Assembly: GCF_018138145.1 (NCBI RefSeq)
Contig: NZ_CP073104.1
Coordinates: 3,472,001-3,536,000, forward strand
Origin: Pseudomonas sp. SCA2728.1_7
GTDB taxonomy: Bacteria; Pseudomonadota; Gammaproteobacteria; Pseudomonadales; Pseudomonadaceae
Length of the DNA: 64,000 nt
Reading direction: 5' to 3'
Shown piece after piece: positions 8,969 to 19,026 of this stretch. Both the position numbers and the translations under genes were made by a program. The notes below the pieces were generated by a model. That model did no database searches, had not been told where the DNA came from, and saw only the letters and a program-made list of their open reading frames with translations. How positions within the stretch are numbered: the first letter of the stretch is position 1; each line of letters opens with the position of its first letter.

Positions 8969-9012
8969 GTTATTCACAGCCAGCTCCACAGCAAACGGGG
9001 ACAAGTCAAAAC
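8969..9012 (+). repeat. Copy 2 of a 44-base DnaA-box repeat
   Basis: It begins GTTATTCACAG, then CCACAG, then GGGGACAAGTCAAAAC, parallel to 8593-8636. An inverted partial site (CTGTGGAAAAACAG) follows at about 9013. Confidence 0.6.
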
Positions 9013-9106
9013 TGTGGAAAAACAGCCATTTGCAGCGTCTATATGTCGCGCTTTGGCAGCTATGGGAATTTGTTTTCCACAATTCTGAAATCCGGCGCAG
9101 ATCAAC

Positions 9107-9199
9107 TGTAGGAGTGAGCCTGCTCGCGATAGCGGTATATCAGTCACCGGTGATGGCGAATGGGAAACCGCGATCGCGAGCAGGCTCACTCCTACAGGG
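9107..9199. repeat. REP doublet (GAGTGA type)
   Basis: Inverted pair of TGTAGGAGTGAGCCTGCTCG-type sequences downstream of livF. Confidence 0.9.
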
Positions 9200-9226
9200 G
9201 TTTGCGGTGAATTTGGGATATAAAAA

Positions 9227-9253
9227 AGCCCCGGAACTCGCGTCGCCGGGGCT
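9227..9253 (-). terminator. Terminator of the liv operon
   Basis: Stem AGCCCCGG / CCGGGGCT 19 bases after the livF stop, followed on the minus strand by six T residues. Confidence 0.85.
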
Positions 9254-9271
9254 GTGCATAACGTCGAGGAA

Positions 9272-9988
9272 TCAGTGCCCGCCCAGATAAGCGTTACGCA
9301 CCTCCTCGTTCACCAACAACTCTTTACCCGTGCCCGTCAGGCGGATCTCGCCGTTGACCATCACATACGCCCGGTCCGACAGCTTCAGCGCATGGTTGGC
9401 GTTCTGCTCGACAAGGAAAATGGTCATGCCGGTTTTCGCCAACTCGCGCAGGGTCGCAAAGATCTGCTTCACCACAATCGGCGCCAACCCAAGGCTAGGC
9501 TCATCGAGCAGCAACAACTTCGGCCGACTCATCAAGGCCCGGGCAATGGCAAGCATTTGCTGCTCACCGCCAGACATGGTCATCGCTCGCTGCGTGCGCC
9601 GCTCTTCAAGCCGTGGGAACAGCTCGAACATGCGCTGCATGTCCTCTTTGGCGTACTTGTCACCAATCGGGATGGTGCCCATCAGCAGGTTTTCCTCGAC
9701 GGTCATGTCGGGGAACACCCGCCGTCCTTCCGGCGACTGCGCAATGCCGTTGGAAGCGATGTAATGCGAGGACTTGTGGGTAATGTCGACGCCTTGATAG
9801 AGGATCTGCCCGCCCGCCGCCCGTGGCTGACCGAAGATCGACATCAGCAACGTCGATTTGCCGGCGCCGTTGGAGCCGATCAGGCTGACGGTTTCCCCTT
9901 CATTGATCTGCAGCGAAACACCTTTGAGCGCCTGGATCGGTCCGTAGAACACGTCGAGGTCTTTGAGTTCGAGGATCGGTTGGGTCAT
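9272..9988 (-). CDS. livF: Branched-chain amino acid ABC transporter ATPase LivF
   Basis: This 238-residue ATP-binding subunit belongs to the high-affinity leucine/isoleucine/valine importer and pairs with LivG on the cytoplasmic face. The Walker A motif GSNGAGKSTLLMSIFG lies at about residues 37-52. The ABC signature is TMSGGEQQMLAIARALMS, Walker B LLLDEPSLGLAP, and the switch histidine is in AFFLVEQNANHAL-like text. Length is typical of LivF, shorter than LivG. Its ATG overlaps the livG stop by four bases (ATGA), and it is the last gene of the operon, with a terminator after it. Confidence 0.95.
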   Translation of the reverse strand: MTQPILELKDLDVFYGPIQALKGVSLQINEGETVSLIGSNGAGKSTLLMSIFGQPRAAGGQILYQGVDITHKSSHYIASNGIAQSPEGRRVFPDMTVEENLLMGTIPIGDKYAKEDMQRMFELFPRLEERRTQRAMTMSGGEQQMLAIARALMSRPKLLLLDEPSLGLAPIVVKQIFATLRELAKTGMTIFLVEQNANHALKLSDRAYVMVNGEIRLTGTGKELLVNEEVRNAYLGGH

Positions 9989-10857
9989 ACCAGTTCCTCT
10001 TCATCGGCGCCCAAGTAGGCGGCGATCACTTTCGGGTCATTACGGATGGCTTCAGGCCCGCCCTCAGCGATGACGATGCCGTGGTCCAGCACCACAATGT
10101 GGTCGGAAATGCTCATAACCATGCCCATGTCGTGTTCGATCAGCACCACGGTCAGATCGTGCTCGTCGCGCAGCAGCCGGATCATCGCGCTCAGCGCTTC
10201 GGTTTCCTGAGGGTTGAGGCCGGCGGCCGGTTCGTCAAGGCAGATGATCTGCGGCCGCGTGCACATGGCCCGGGCGATCTCCAGACGGCGTTGTTGGCCG
10301 TACGAGAGCTCACCGGCGAGACGGTTGGCGCAGTCGACCAGATCAACCACTTCCAGCCAGTAGAACGCGACGTCCAGTGCGTCGCTCTCCGCCTTGCGGT
10401 AGCCCTTGGTGTTGAGAATACCGGCGAGCATGTTGCGGTTGACCCACATGTGCTGGGCCACCAACAGGTTTTCCAGCACCGACATTTCCTTGAACAGGCG
10501 AATGTTCTGGAATGTCCGCGCCAGGCCTGCACGGTTCACCAGGTGCGTACCGCCGAACATCTTGTAGTACAGACGACTGAGGAATGACTTCGGCGAGACG
10601 AAGTCAGTCGGTTTGAACGACTCGCCCAACAACTGGATGACATTGGTCTGCTGGCCGCGCACGTTGAGTTCGATCTTGCCACCCGAGGCCTTGTAGAACC
10701 CGGTCAGGCAGTTGAACACCGTGGTCTTGCCGGCGCCGTTGGGGCCGATCAGGGCGAAGATCGAGTTGCGTTTGACCTTCAGGCTGACATCGCTCAAGGC
10801 CTTGATGCCACCAAAATGCATCATCAGTTTTTCAACAGAGAGTACGACTTCACTCAT
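9985..10857 (-). CDS. livG: Branched-chain amino acid ABC transporter ATPase LivG
   Basis: This 290-residue ATPase subunit partners LivF. Walker A is GPNGAGKTTVFNCLTGFYK (about 37-55) and the signature is GELSYGQQRRLEIARAMC. Walker B is IICLDEPAAGLNPQET, and the switch histidine is in VVLIEHDMGMVMSISDH. An insert around residues 85-110 and the FQNIRLFKEMSVLENLL motif are typical of LivG. The start overlaps the livM stop by four bases, so livM, livG and livF are translationally coupled. Confidence 0.95.
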   Translation of the reverse strand: MSEVVLSVEKLMMHFGGIKALSDVSLKVKRNSIFALIGPNGAGKTTVFNCLTGFYKASGGKIELNVRGQQTNVIQLLGESFKPTDFVSPKSFLSRLYYKMFGGTHLVNRAGLARTFQNIRLFKEMSVLENLLVAQHMWVNRNMLAGILNTKGYRKAESDALDVAFYWLEVVDLVDCANRLAGELSYGQQRRLEIARAMCTRPQIICLDEPAAGLNPQETEALSAMIRLLRDEHDLTVVLIEHDMGMVMSISDHIVVLDHGIVIAEGGPEAIRNDPKVIAAYLGADEEELV

Positions 10858-12155
10858 GGCGCAGTCCTCTCATAGTGAATGGCACCTTTGCGTGGAGTGA
10901 CCCCGGTTCGGCTGATGCGAATCAGCCCGCGTGGTCGCCAGATCATCATCAAGACCATCAGGATGCCGAACAGCAGCACGCGATATTCGGCGAAGCCGCG
11001 CAGCAATTCCGGGGCGACGGTGAGCACGAATGCAGCGATCACCACGCCAATGGTCGAGCCCATGCCGCCGAGCACGACGATGGCGAGGATCAGCGCCGAT
11101 TCGAAAAAGGTGAACGAGGTCGGGTTGACGAAGCCTTGGTAGGTGGCGAAGAACACCCCGGCGAGACCGGCTGTCGATGCACCGATGGTGAACGCCGAGA
11201 GTTTCACCAGTACGTGGTTGAGGCCCATCGAGCGGCAGGCGATTTCATCTTCACGCAGAGCTTCCCAGGCGCGGCCGACCGGCATCTTCACCAGACGATG
11301 CTTGATGTACAGCACGGCCAGCACCACGAGGAACAACACCGCGTAGATGAAGTAATACTTCACGTCCGGGTTGTAGGCGATGCCGAAGAACTCGTGGAAC
11401 GGCACCCCGCCATCCTTCGCCCGTTTGCCGAACTCCAGACCGAAGAACGTCGGCAGCGGTGCCGGCATACCGTTCGGGCCGCCCGTCAGCGACAACCAGT
11501 TGTTGAGGATCAGGCGAATGATTTCACCGAAGCCCAGCGTCACGATCGCCAGATAGTCGCCATGCAGGCGCAGCACCGGAAAACCGAGGATGCAACCGGC
11601 CAGCCCCGCCGTGATCGCCGCCAGCGGCAATACCGTCCAGAAACCCAGGCCGAGGTACTGATAACCGAGCGCCAGACCGTAGGCGCCGATGGCGTAGAAC
11701 GCCACGTAACCCAGGTCGAGCAGACCGGCCAAACCGACCACAATGTTCAGCCCCAGCCCCAGCAGCACGTAGATCAAACCGAGGATGACCACGCCCAGCA
11801 GATAGGAGTTGGAGACAAACGGCACAATGACCGCCAGCACAATCAGCAGCGGGATAATCCAGCGCAGCGAGGATTTGTGATCGGCAGGCAGCACATGCAC
11901 ACCGGAACCGGTGCTCTCGAATCCGTCGAGAATTTTCAGGCCCTTGGGCGTTTGCAGGAACAGGCTGAGGGCAAAGCGACCGACCATGACAATGCCGATG
12001 ATCCAGGCCACGCGGGTCGGCTCAAGATTGAAGCTGTAACCCTCGAGCACAACGCCGACAATCGGGCCGAAAACGATCAAGGCAATCAGGCCGGCAAGAA
12101 TCGCCTCAACCAGGCTTTTTTTGATATCGATGGATTTTTGAGTGGTTGAAGACAT
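10854..12155 (-). CDS. livM: Branched-chain amino acid ABC permease LivM
   Basis: This 433-residue inner-membrane permease subunit has about ten hydrophobic segments. The extended N-terminus (about residues 1-110), with IKKSLVEAILAGLIALIVFG, corresponds to the extra LivM N-terminal domain found in Pseudomonas and E. coli. The core has GLNIVVGLAGLLDLGYVAFY and GRAWEALREDEIACRSMGLN, the cytoplasmic coupling loop, and the end has FGILMVLMMIWRPRGLI. It lies three bases after livH and overlaps livG. Confidence 0.95.
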   Translation of the reverse strand: MSSTTQKSIDIKKSLVEAILAGLIALIVFGPIVGVVLEGYSFNLEPTRVAWIIGIVMVGRFALSLFLQTPKGLKILDGFESTGSGVHVLPADHKSSLRWIIPLLIVLAVIVPFVSNSYLLGVVILGLIYVLLGLGLNIVVGLAGLLDLGYVAFYAIGAYGLALGYQYLGLGFWTVLPLAAITAGLAGCILGFPVLRLHGDYLAIVTLGFGEIIRLILNNWLSLTGGPNGMPAPLPTFFGLEFGKRAKDGGVPFHEFFGIAYNPDVKYYFIYAVLFLVVLAVLYIKHRLVKMPVGRAWEALREDEIACRSMGLNHVLVKLSAFTIGASTAGLAGVFFATYQGFVNPTSFTFFESALILAIVVLGGMGSTIGVVIAAFVLTVAPELLRGFAEYRVLLFGILMVLMMIWRPRGLIRISRTGVTPRKGAIHYERTAP

Positions 12156-12158
12156 CGC

Positions 12159-13073
<915 letters not shown>

Positions 13074-13092
13074 AACGCAATCTCACGCAGTG

Positions 13093-13122
13093 AGAACCTG
13101 CACACCCGAGGTGTGCGGTTCT
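13093..13122. other. Hairpin in the livK-livH spacer
   Basis: GAACC-T-GCACACC pairs with GGTGTGC-GGTTC with one bulged base, 20 bases upstream of the livH ATG. It could be an mRNA processing, attenuation or stability element. Confidence 0.45.
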
Positions 13123-13188
13123 TCTAGGAAAAATACAGATTTACGTCGGAGCAATGTCAGCCACGATCAGCACATCCCACATCGTCCC

Positions 13189-13279
13189 TGTAGGAGTGAG
13201 CCTGCTCGCGAATGCGGTCGATCATTCAACACATGTGTTGGCAGTCATTCCGTCATCGCGAGCAAGCTCACTCCTACAA
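13189..13279. repeat. REP doublet (GAGTGA type) between livK and livH
   Basis: Inverted REP pair inside the liv operon. Intra-operon REPs often stabilise the upstream mRNA, here livK, encoding the abundant binding protein. Confidence 0.9.
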
Positions 13280-13313
13280 GGGATTGGTGCGGATCAGCTG
13301 ATCGCGTCAGCCC

Positions 13314-14447
13314 TTACTTCTGTTTTTCCAACTGGTGATATTTGCCATCCTTGTCCCACTGGTAAACCACGTAGTCGGAGACTTTCAGGTCGCCCTTGGA
13401 ATCCCAGGTTTTTTCGCCCATGACGGTTTTCACCGGATTTTTCTTCAGCCAGGCCGCGGCCTCTTCGCCCTTGTTGGACTTCGCGCCATTGAACGCGGCA
13501 GCCAGGGTCTGCACCGAAGCGTAGGCGTACAGGGTGTAGCCCTCAGGCTCGGTACCGGCCTTGCGGAATGCGTCCACTACGGTCTTGCTCTCAGGCAACA
13601 GACGCGGGTCGGCGCCGAAGGTCATCAGCACGCCATCGGTGAATTGCGGGCCACCGGCGGTGGTCACCAGTTCGTCAGTCACGATGCCGTCATCGGACAT
13701 GAACTTGACGTCTTTCAGGCCTTGTTCACGCAGTTGGCGAACCAGCGGGCCGGCCTCCGGGTGCAGGCCGCCGAAGTAGACGACGTCGGCGCCGGCGCCA
13801 CGGATCTTGGTGACGATGGTGCTGAAGTCTTTTTCGCCACGGGTCAGGCCTTCGTACAACACGGGCGTTACGCCGCGCTTGACCAGTTGCGCCTTGGTGG
13901 CATCCGCCAGGCCTTGGCCGTAGGTATCCTTGTCGTGCAGCACGACGACTTTCTTGCCCTTGAGCACGTCGACGATGTAGTCGCCGGCCACGATGCCTTG
14001 CTGGTCGTCACGCCCGCACATACGGAACATGGCGCTGAGGCCACGTTCGGTGACTTGCGGGTTGGTCGAACCCGGAGTGATCGCGATGATCCCGGCTTCG
14101 TCATAGATTTCCGACGCTGGAATGGTCGAAGAGGAGCAGAAGTGACCGACCACGCCGGCGACTTTCTGGTTGGTGAGGTCCTTGGCGACCGTCACGGCCT
14201 GCTTCGGCTCGCAGGCGTCATCGCCTTTGACCAGAACGATTTTCTCCCCGTTGACGCCACCCGCCGCGTTGACTGCGTCAGCCGCTGCCTGTGCACCCTT
14301 CATGTACTGCTCGCCAAATGCCGCGTTGGCGCCAGTCATTGGACCCGCTACACCGATTTTCACATCAGCTTGAGCAAACGCAGAAACACCCAACGCAGTA
14401 GCCACTGCGAGGGCCAGAAAGCCTTTCTTGTAAAACGTCTGGGACAT
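13314..14447 (-). CDS. livK: Branched-chain amino acid-binding protein (LivK/BraC)
   Basis: This 377-residue periplasmic binding protein starts MSQTFYKKGFLALAVATALG and has a signal peptide ending near AFAQA (about residue 25). The mature part opens DVKIGVAGPMTGANAAFGEQ, the conserved ligand-lobe start. GDDACEPKQAVTVAKDLTNQ and VGHFCSSSTIPASEIYDEAG follow; the two cysteines in these fit the family's disulfide. The ATG at 14447 follows GGAGCACCACCTC; upstream in-frame codons have no signal sequence. It is the first gene of livK-H-M-G-F. BraC is the P. aeruginosa name for the same role. Confidence 0.93.
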   Translation of the reverse strand: MSQTFYKKGFLALAVATALGVSAFAQADVKIGVAGPMTGANAAFGEQYMKGAQAAADAVNAAGGVNGEKIVLVKGDDACEPKQAVTVAKDLTNQKVAGVVGHFCSSSTIPASEIYDEAGIIAITPGSTNPQVTERGLSAMFRMCGRDDQQGIVAGDYIVDVLKGKKVVVLHDKDTYGQGLADATKAQLVKRGVTPVLYEGLTRGEKDFSTIVTKIRGAGADVVYFGGLHPEAGPLVRQLREQGLKDVKFMSDDGIVTDELVTTAGGPQFTDGVLMTFGADPRLLPESKTVVDAFRKAGTEPEGYTLYAYASVQTLAAAFNGAKSNKGEEAAAWLKKNPVKTVMGEKTWDSKGDLKVSDYVVYQWDKDGKYHQLEKQK

Positions 14448-14815
14448 GAGGTGGTGCTCCAAGGTTTTTTTTAGTTGGCACTGCGACTTCACTTCACTGA
14501 ATGCTCTGAGCAAGGGCCGTGCCATCGGTTTTTTATTCTTCAAAAAGTCGCTGCTTTCTTGTTATTTCGACTGTTTCGTTCCCATTTTCATTGGGCGTGC
14601 AACCGTCTAAACCGCGGAAGGTGAAACCATTTATTTTTTCAGGCGCAACCCGCACGCGCCATCATTGCAACCGCGGCGCCAAACGACGTGCAACCAGCCT
14701 GTAACAGCCCGCGTCACCGAACTGCACACTGCTGGTGCGGGACTGCTACAACCCGCACCATTACAGGCTAGTCGCTGCATCGAAAAGCGCCGCTTCCGGC
14801 AACATATTTCAACAC
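14448..14815. other. Intergenic region upstream of livK
   Basis: This 368-base gap separates livK and the amaA stop (both minus strand). The part nearest livK (about 14450-14630) is AT-richer and should hold the liv promoter. No RNA gene or REP is visible. The sequence from 14690 to 14790 has imperfect short inverted repeats but no strong terminator. Confidence 0.5.
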
Positions 14816-16099
14816 TCAAATGACGATGCGCAGGCACTGGCCCGCGTGATACAGCGAGAACCCGGCCTCGTACAGGCAACTGCGCAAGCCCACACCCGCC
14901 AAGGGCTGCATCGGTGCAAAGGGAATCGGCAAAGCTTGAGGGTCGCCGTTACACAGATAGTCGGCGAAGGCTTTGCCAACCACGGTGCCAGTGGTGACGC
15001 CCCGGCCGTTATAACCGGTGACGGCCACCAGTCCCGGCGCAGGCTCGAACAGGCGCATGAGGTGATCAGGCGTGAACGCGATGCGCCCGGTCCAGGTGCA
15101 TTCCCACTCGACCGGTTTCAGATTGGGGAAGTAATGCTGCTGCACGCGGTCGGCCCAGGCCTTGAGAAACCAGGTCGGTTTCTGGTTGCCATTGCCGAGG
15201 CTGCCGAGCAATAACCGCCCTTCTTTGTCACGGCGGATGCTGCTCAAGACTTGGCGGGTATCCCACGAGCCCTGCCCGCCCGGGAGAATTTCCTGCGCGG
15301 CGTCCTCGGTCAGCGGCACCGAAGCGACCTGATAGTAGTAACCGGGGAAGAAGTTGCGCTTGAGTTCGGTCCAGTCGCCTTCGGTGTAGGCGTTGGAGGC
15401 GATGACCACTTGCTCGGCCAGCACTGAACCGCGTTCGGTCTGCACTGACCAGTTCGCGCCCTGACGCTCAAGGCGAGTGACCGGCGAATGATCGAACATT
15501 TGCCCGCCGAGACCACTCACCGCGTTGGCCAGCCCGGTGACATAAGCCATCGGGTTGAGCGTGCCGGCGCGACGATCGAGCAATGCGGCGGCAATTTTTT
15601 GCGTGCCGGTAGCTTGCTCGCAGGCCTTGCCGGTCAGCAGTTCAACCGGTGCGCCGCGACGTTTCCATTGTTGCTCGCGGCTGCGCAAATCCGCCTCGCC
15701 CTTGGCGTTGTGCGCCATGTGCAGCGTGCCTTCGCGGCGTAGCTGGCAATCGATGTTGTATTTATCCACAAGGCTGAAGACCAGCGCTGGTGCGGCCCCG
15801 AGCATGCGGTTGAGCTGGCTGCCAACCGCCTCGCCGAAACCGGCCTCGATCTCGTCCGGCGGGATCCACATGCCGGCATTGACCAGCCCGACGTTGCGCC
15901 CCGAACCGCCGTGACCGGCGCGATGAGCCTCCAGCACACAGACGCTTTTGCCTTTTTCCAACAGATGCAGCGCCGCCGACAAACCGGTGAACCCGGCGCC
16001 GATCACGCAGACATCGACCTTCACTTCGCCCCGCAGCGCGGTGTTATCCGGCCTTTGCGGCGTGAGCTTTTCCCACAGACATTCTTCGCGTAACGGCAT
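14816..16099 (-). CDS. amaA: FAD-dependent L-pipecolate oxidase, AmaA-type
   Basis: This 427-residue DAO-family flavoprotein has the dinucleotide-binding motif VDVCVIGAGFTGLSAALHLL at about residues 28-47 and the second FAD contact EAHRAGHGGSGRNVGLVNAG. The C-terminal FAD signature is LVAVTGYNGRGVTTGTVVGK. Overall it resembles gamma-glutamylputrescine oxidase-like proteins, but its position after an AmaB-type aldehyde dehydrogenase matches P. putida amaA-amaB (PP_5257-PP_5258). There AmaA oxidises L-pipecolate to piperideine-6-carboxylate in D-lysine catabolism. I chose the ATG at 16099 (MPLREECLWEKL); the upstream extension is not family-like. A REP doublet separates it from amaB. Confidence 0.82.
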   Translation of the reverse strand: MPLREECLWEKLTPQRPDNTALRGEVKVDVCVIGAGFTGLSAALHLLEKGKSVCVLEAHRAGHGGSGRNVGLVNAGMWIPPDEIEAGFGEAVGSQLNRMLGAAPALVFSLVDKYNIDCQLRREGTLHMAHNAKGEADLRSREQQWKRRGAPVELLTGKACEQATGTQKIAAALLDRRAGTLNPMAYVTGLANAVSGLGGQMFDHSPVTRLERQGANWSVQTERGSVLAEQVVIASNAYTEGDWTELKRNFFPGYYYQVASVPLTEDAAQEILPGGQGSWDTRQVLSSIRRDKEGRLLLGSLGNGNQKPTWFLKAWADRVQQHYFPNLKPVEWECTWTGRIAFTPDHLMRLFEPAPGLVAVTGYNGRGVTTGTVVGKAFADYLCNGDPQALPIPFAPMQPLAGVGLRSCLYEAGFSLYHAGQCLRIVI

Positions 16100-16140
16100 T
16101 GCCAGACTCCAACAGAAACCTGCCAAACACAGTGCTGATC

Positions 16141-16233
16141 CTGTGGGAGCGAGCCTGCTCGCGAAAGGGGCGTATCAGCCAACATCAATGTCGACTGACC
16201 CACCGTATTCGCGAGCAGGCTCGCTCCCACAGG
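16141..16233. repeat. REP doublet (GAGCGA type) between amaB and amaA
   Basis: Inverted REP pair in the 157-base spacer between amaB and amaA. It may reduce amaA expression relative to amaB or stabilise the amaB mRNA. Confidence 0.9.
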
Positions 16234-16256
16234 GGATCTCCATTTGACGGGAGCAC

Positions 16257-17747
16257 TCAGTCGAAAGTGATGCCCTGCGCCAGCGGCAGCTCCAGCGAGT
16301 AGTTCACGGTGTTGGTCTGGCGGCGCATGTACGCGCGCCATGCGTCGGAGCCCGACTCACGACCACCACCGGTCTCTTTCTCGCCACCAAACGCGCCGCC
16401 AATTTCGGCACCGCTCGGGCCGATGTTGACGTTGGCGATGCCGCAGTCGCTGCCAACCGCCGACATGAACTGCTCGGCTTCACGCACATCCGTGGTGAAA
16501 ATGCACGACGACAGGCCTTGAGGTACAGCGTTGTTCAGGCGCAGCGCTTCTTGGAAATCGTTATAACCGACCACGTAGAGAATCGGAGCGAAGGTTTCGC
16601 TGCAGACCACATCACTTTGCTCCGGCATTTCAACGATGGCCGGCGACACGTAATAGGCGTTAGGGAATTGATCTTCCAGTTGGCGCTTGCCGCCAAACAC
16701 CCGACCACCCTCGCTCAACGCCTGCTCCAGTGCGTCCTGCATGTTTTCGAAGCTGTGTTTGTCGATCAACGGGCCGACCAGATTGCCTTCCAGCGGATTG
16801 CCGATGCGCACTTTCGAGTAGGCAGCCTTGAGGCGAGTGACGATTTCTTCTTTGACCGACTCATGGGCGATCAAACGACGCAGCGTAGTGCAACGCTGCC
16901 CAGCAGTGCCGACGGCGCTGAACAGAATCGCGCGCACCGCCATGTCGAGATCGGCGCTTGGGCCGAGGATCATCGCGTTGTTACCGCCCAGTTCCAGAAT
17001 GCTGCGGGCAAAACGCGCGGCGACTTTCGGCGCCACTTCACGGCCCATGCGCGTGCTGCCGGTGGCGCTGATCAACGCAACACGCGGGTCATCGACCAAG
17101 GCTTCGCCAGCATCGCGACCACCAATAATCACCTGGCAAAGATTCGCCGGCGCATCGGTGAAGTTCTTCACCACGCGGTCGAACAGCGCCTGACAGGCCA
17201 ACGCGGTCAGCGGGGTTTTCTCCGACGGTTTCCACACCACCGGGTTGCCGCAGACCAGCGCCAGCGTGGTGTTCCACGCCCACACCGCGACCGGGAAGTT
17301 GAACGCGCTGATCACCCCGACCACGCCCAGTGGATGCCAGGTTTCGCGCATATGGTGGCCCGGACGCTCGGAGGCAATGGTCAAACCGTACAGCTGGCGA
17401 GACAGGCCGACGGCGAAATCGCAGATGTCGATCATCTCCTGCACTTCACCCAGGCCTTCCTGAGTAATCTTGCCAGCCTCCCAAGAAACCAGCTCGCCAA
17501 GATCAGCCTTGTATTCGCGCAGCACTTCACCGAATTGACGCACCAGTTCGCCGCGACGCGGGGCCGGCACCTTGCGCCACTGCTCGAACGCATGATCTGC
17601 GCGACTGATGTGCTGCTCGACTTCGGCCGGGCCTTCCCAGTTGACGGCGGCGATGCGGCTGCCGTCGATCGGCGAATGCACCGGCACTTTGCCGTTCTGA
17701 TAAAGGGCCGGGTTCACACCAAGACGATCAAGCAATGCGGCAACCAT
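16257..17747 (-). CDS. amaB: Aldehyde dehydrogenase, AmaB (antiquitin/ALDH7 type)
   Basis: This 496-residue NAD-dependent dehydrogenase most likely oxidises L-2-aminoadipate 6-semialdehyde (open form of piperideine-6-carboxylate) to 2-aminoadipate in the lysine/pipecolate route. The sequence is of the antiquitin group: GVVGVISAFNFPVAVWAWNT, NPVVWKPSEKTPLTA, ISATGSTRMGREVAPKVAAR. The catalytic Glu is in SILELGGNNAMI and the catalytic Cys in GTAGQRCTTLRRL. EIGGAFGGEKETGGGRESGS near the C-terminus is the ALDH7 signature. Length is normal. The LysR gene at 17911 is divergent, with a shared 163-base promoter region. Confidence 0.9.
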   Translation of the reverse strand: MVAALLDRLGVNPALYQNGKVPVHSPIDGSRIAAVNWEGPAEVEQHISRADHAFEQWRKVPAPRRGELVRQFGEVLREYKADLGELVSWEAGKITQEGLGEVQEMIDICDFAVGLSRQLYGLTIASERPGHHMRETWHPLGVVGVISAFNFPVAVWAWNTTLALVCGNPVVWKPSEKTPLTALACQALFDRVVKNFTDAPANLCQVIIGGRDAGEALVDDPRVALISATGSTRMGREVAPKVAARFARSILELGGNNAMILGPSADLDMAVRAILFSAVGTAGQRCTTLRRLIAHESVKEEIVTRLKAAYSKVRIGNPLEGNLVGPLIDKHSFENMQDALEQALSEGGRVFGGKRQLEDQFPNAYYVSPAIVEMPEQSDVVCSETFAPILYVVGYNDFQEALRLNNAVPQGLSSCIFTTDVREAEQFMSAVGSDCGIANVNIGPSGAEIGGAFGGEKETGGGRESGSDAWRAYMRRQTNTVNYSLELPLAQGITFD

Positions 17748-17910
17748 GGGTCACTCCTCAAGCAAAAAACTGAATGTGTGCGGCCACTGTTTCGCGACCG
17801 GGCAGGCCTTTAGTTGTAGCGTCACAATGGCAAGGCAACAAACGACCTTTACGCGAGATATCATTCCGTTTATTCATGCTGCGCACAGAAAGACAAGAAA
17901 AGGATCGGCC

Positions 17911-18813
17911 ATGCTGAACAAACGCCACTTGCCCTCGATCACCGCGTTGCAGTGCTTCGAGGCCGTGACCCGGCACTTGAGCTTTACCCGCGCCGCCGAG
18001 GAGTTGAACCTTACCCAGAGCGCGGTGAGTAAACAGGTCGCGCAGCTGGAAGAGCTGTTGCAGCACTTGTTGTTCCGCCGCGTGCGTCGGCGCTTGCAGA
18101 TGACCCCGGCCGGGGATTTGTACTTGGTCGAAGTAAGAAAAATTCTCTCGCAAGTGGAGATGTCGACGCATTACCTGCGCTCCTACGGCGGCGAAACTGA
18201 AGTCCTGCGCGTCTCTACGCCTTCGACCTTCGGCGCGCGCTGGCTGGTGCCGCGCCTGAAAGGCTGGCGGCTGCGCCATCCTTCCATTCATTTGGACTTG
18301 TGCAACGAGCAGGAAGCCGATGATCTGCTGCAAGGGCGCAGCGATCTGGCGTTCTACTTCGGCCAGGGTTCACGGCCCGGCACCGAATGCCTGAAGTTGT
18401 TCGGCGAAGAGCTGGTACCGGTCTGCGCGCCGGGCAGCCTGCCGGACACACCGTTTACTGACCCGACGCAACTCACCGATCTGGTCCTGCTGCAAAATGC
18501 CTCGCGCCCACAGGCATGGCACGACTGGTTCGACAGTCAGGGTTATCAGACCGAACACAGCTACCACGGCCCGCGTTTCGAAACCTTTTATATGTGCATC
18601 CGTGCCGCGCAGGTTGGCTGCGGTGTGGCGTTGTTGCCGAGGTTTCTGGTGGAAGAGGAATTGACCGACGGCAAACTGGTCATTCCCTTTGAGCATGCCA
18701 TGCCCAGCACTGATGCCTATTACCTGGCGTACCCGGAGCATGCGGCGGAAGTGCCGAAGGTGCGGGATTTTGTGAAGTGGATGCTGGAGCAGATCGACAG
18801 CCCGGAGATTTGA
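17911..18813 (+). CDS. LysR-family regulator divergent from amaB
   Basis: This 300-residue LTTR of the GcvA-like branch starts LPSITALQCFEAVTRHLSFT, followed by the helix-turn-helix RAAEELNLTQSAVSKQVAQL (about 30-49). The C-terminal effector-binding domain contains VSTPSTFGARWLVPRL and AQVGCGVALLPRFLVEEEL. I chose the ATG at 17911 because upstream codons lack a ribosome site and the LTTR N-terminus begins here. Its divergent position next to amaB suggests it controls lysine/pipecolate catabolism, as for the LysR gene beside amaB in P. putida. Effector unknown. Confidence 0.88.
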   Translation: MLNKRHLPSITALQCFEAVTRHLSFTRAAEELNLTQSAVSKQVAQLEELLQHLLFRRVRRRLQMTPAGDLYLVEVRKILSQVEMSTHYLRSYGGETEVLRVSTPSTFGARWLVPRLKGWRLRHPSIHLDLCNEQEADDLLQGRSDLAFYFGQGSRPGTECLKLFGEELVPVCAPGSLPDTPFTDPTQLTDLVLLQNASRPQAWHDWFDSQGYQTEHSYHGPRFETFYMCIRAAQVGCGVALLPRFLVEEELTDGKLVIPFEHAMPSTDAYYLAYPEHAAEVPKVRDFVKWMLEQIDSPEI

Positions 18814-18826
18814 CTCGATTGAAAAT

Positions 18827-18916
18827 TGTGGGAGCGAGCCTGCTCGCGAAGAGGCCGGCACATTCAGTATCAATGTTGACTGAAATGACGCCTTCGCGAG
18901 CAGGCTCGCTCCCACA
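18827..18916. repeat. REP doublet (GAGCGA type)
   Basis: Inverted REP pair between the LysR stop and pncB. Confidence 0.9.
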
Positions 18917-19026
18917 ATGGATCTGATCCGTTGTCAAAAAATGCTGGCAATCCGCACCGTTGATATGCGCCACTAGCGCCATTGTTTGAGACCGCGCACA
19001 GGCGCGGCGCACCTGGAGACCCCGTT

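Noticed and set aside
8593-9012. Chromosomal replication origin
   Set aside because: No dnaA, dnaN, rpmH or gidA nearby and too few boxes.
10875-12149. Plus-strand open frame opposite livM
   Set aside because: Antisense shadow; composition is unlike a real protein.
14448-14815. Small RNA gene in the livK upstream gap
   Set aside because: No promoter plus terminator pair could be recognised.
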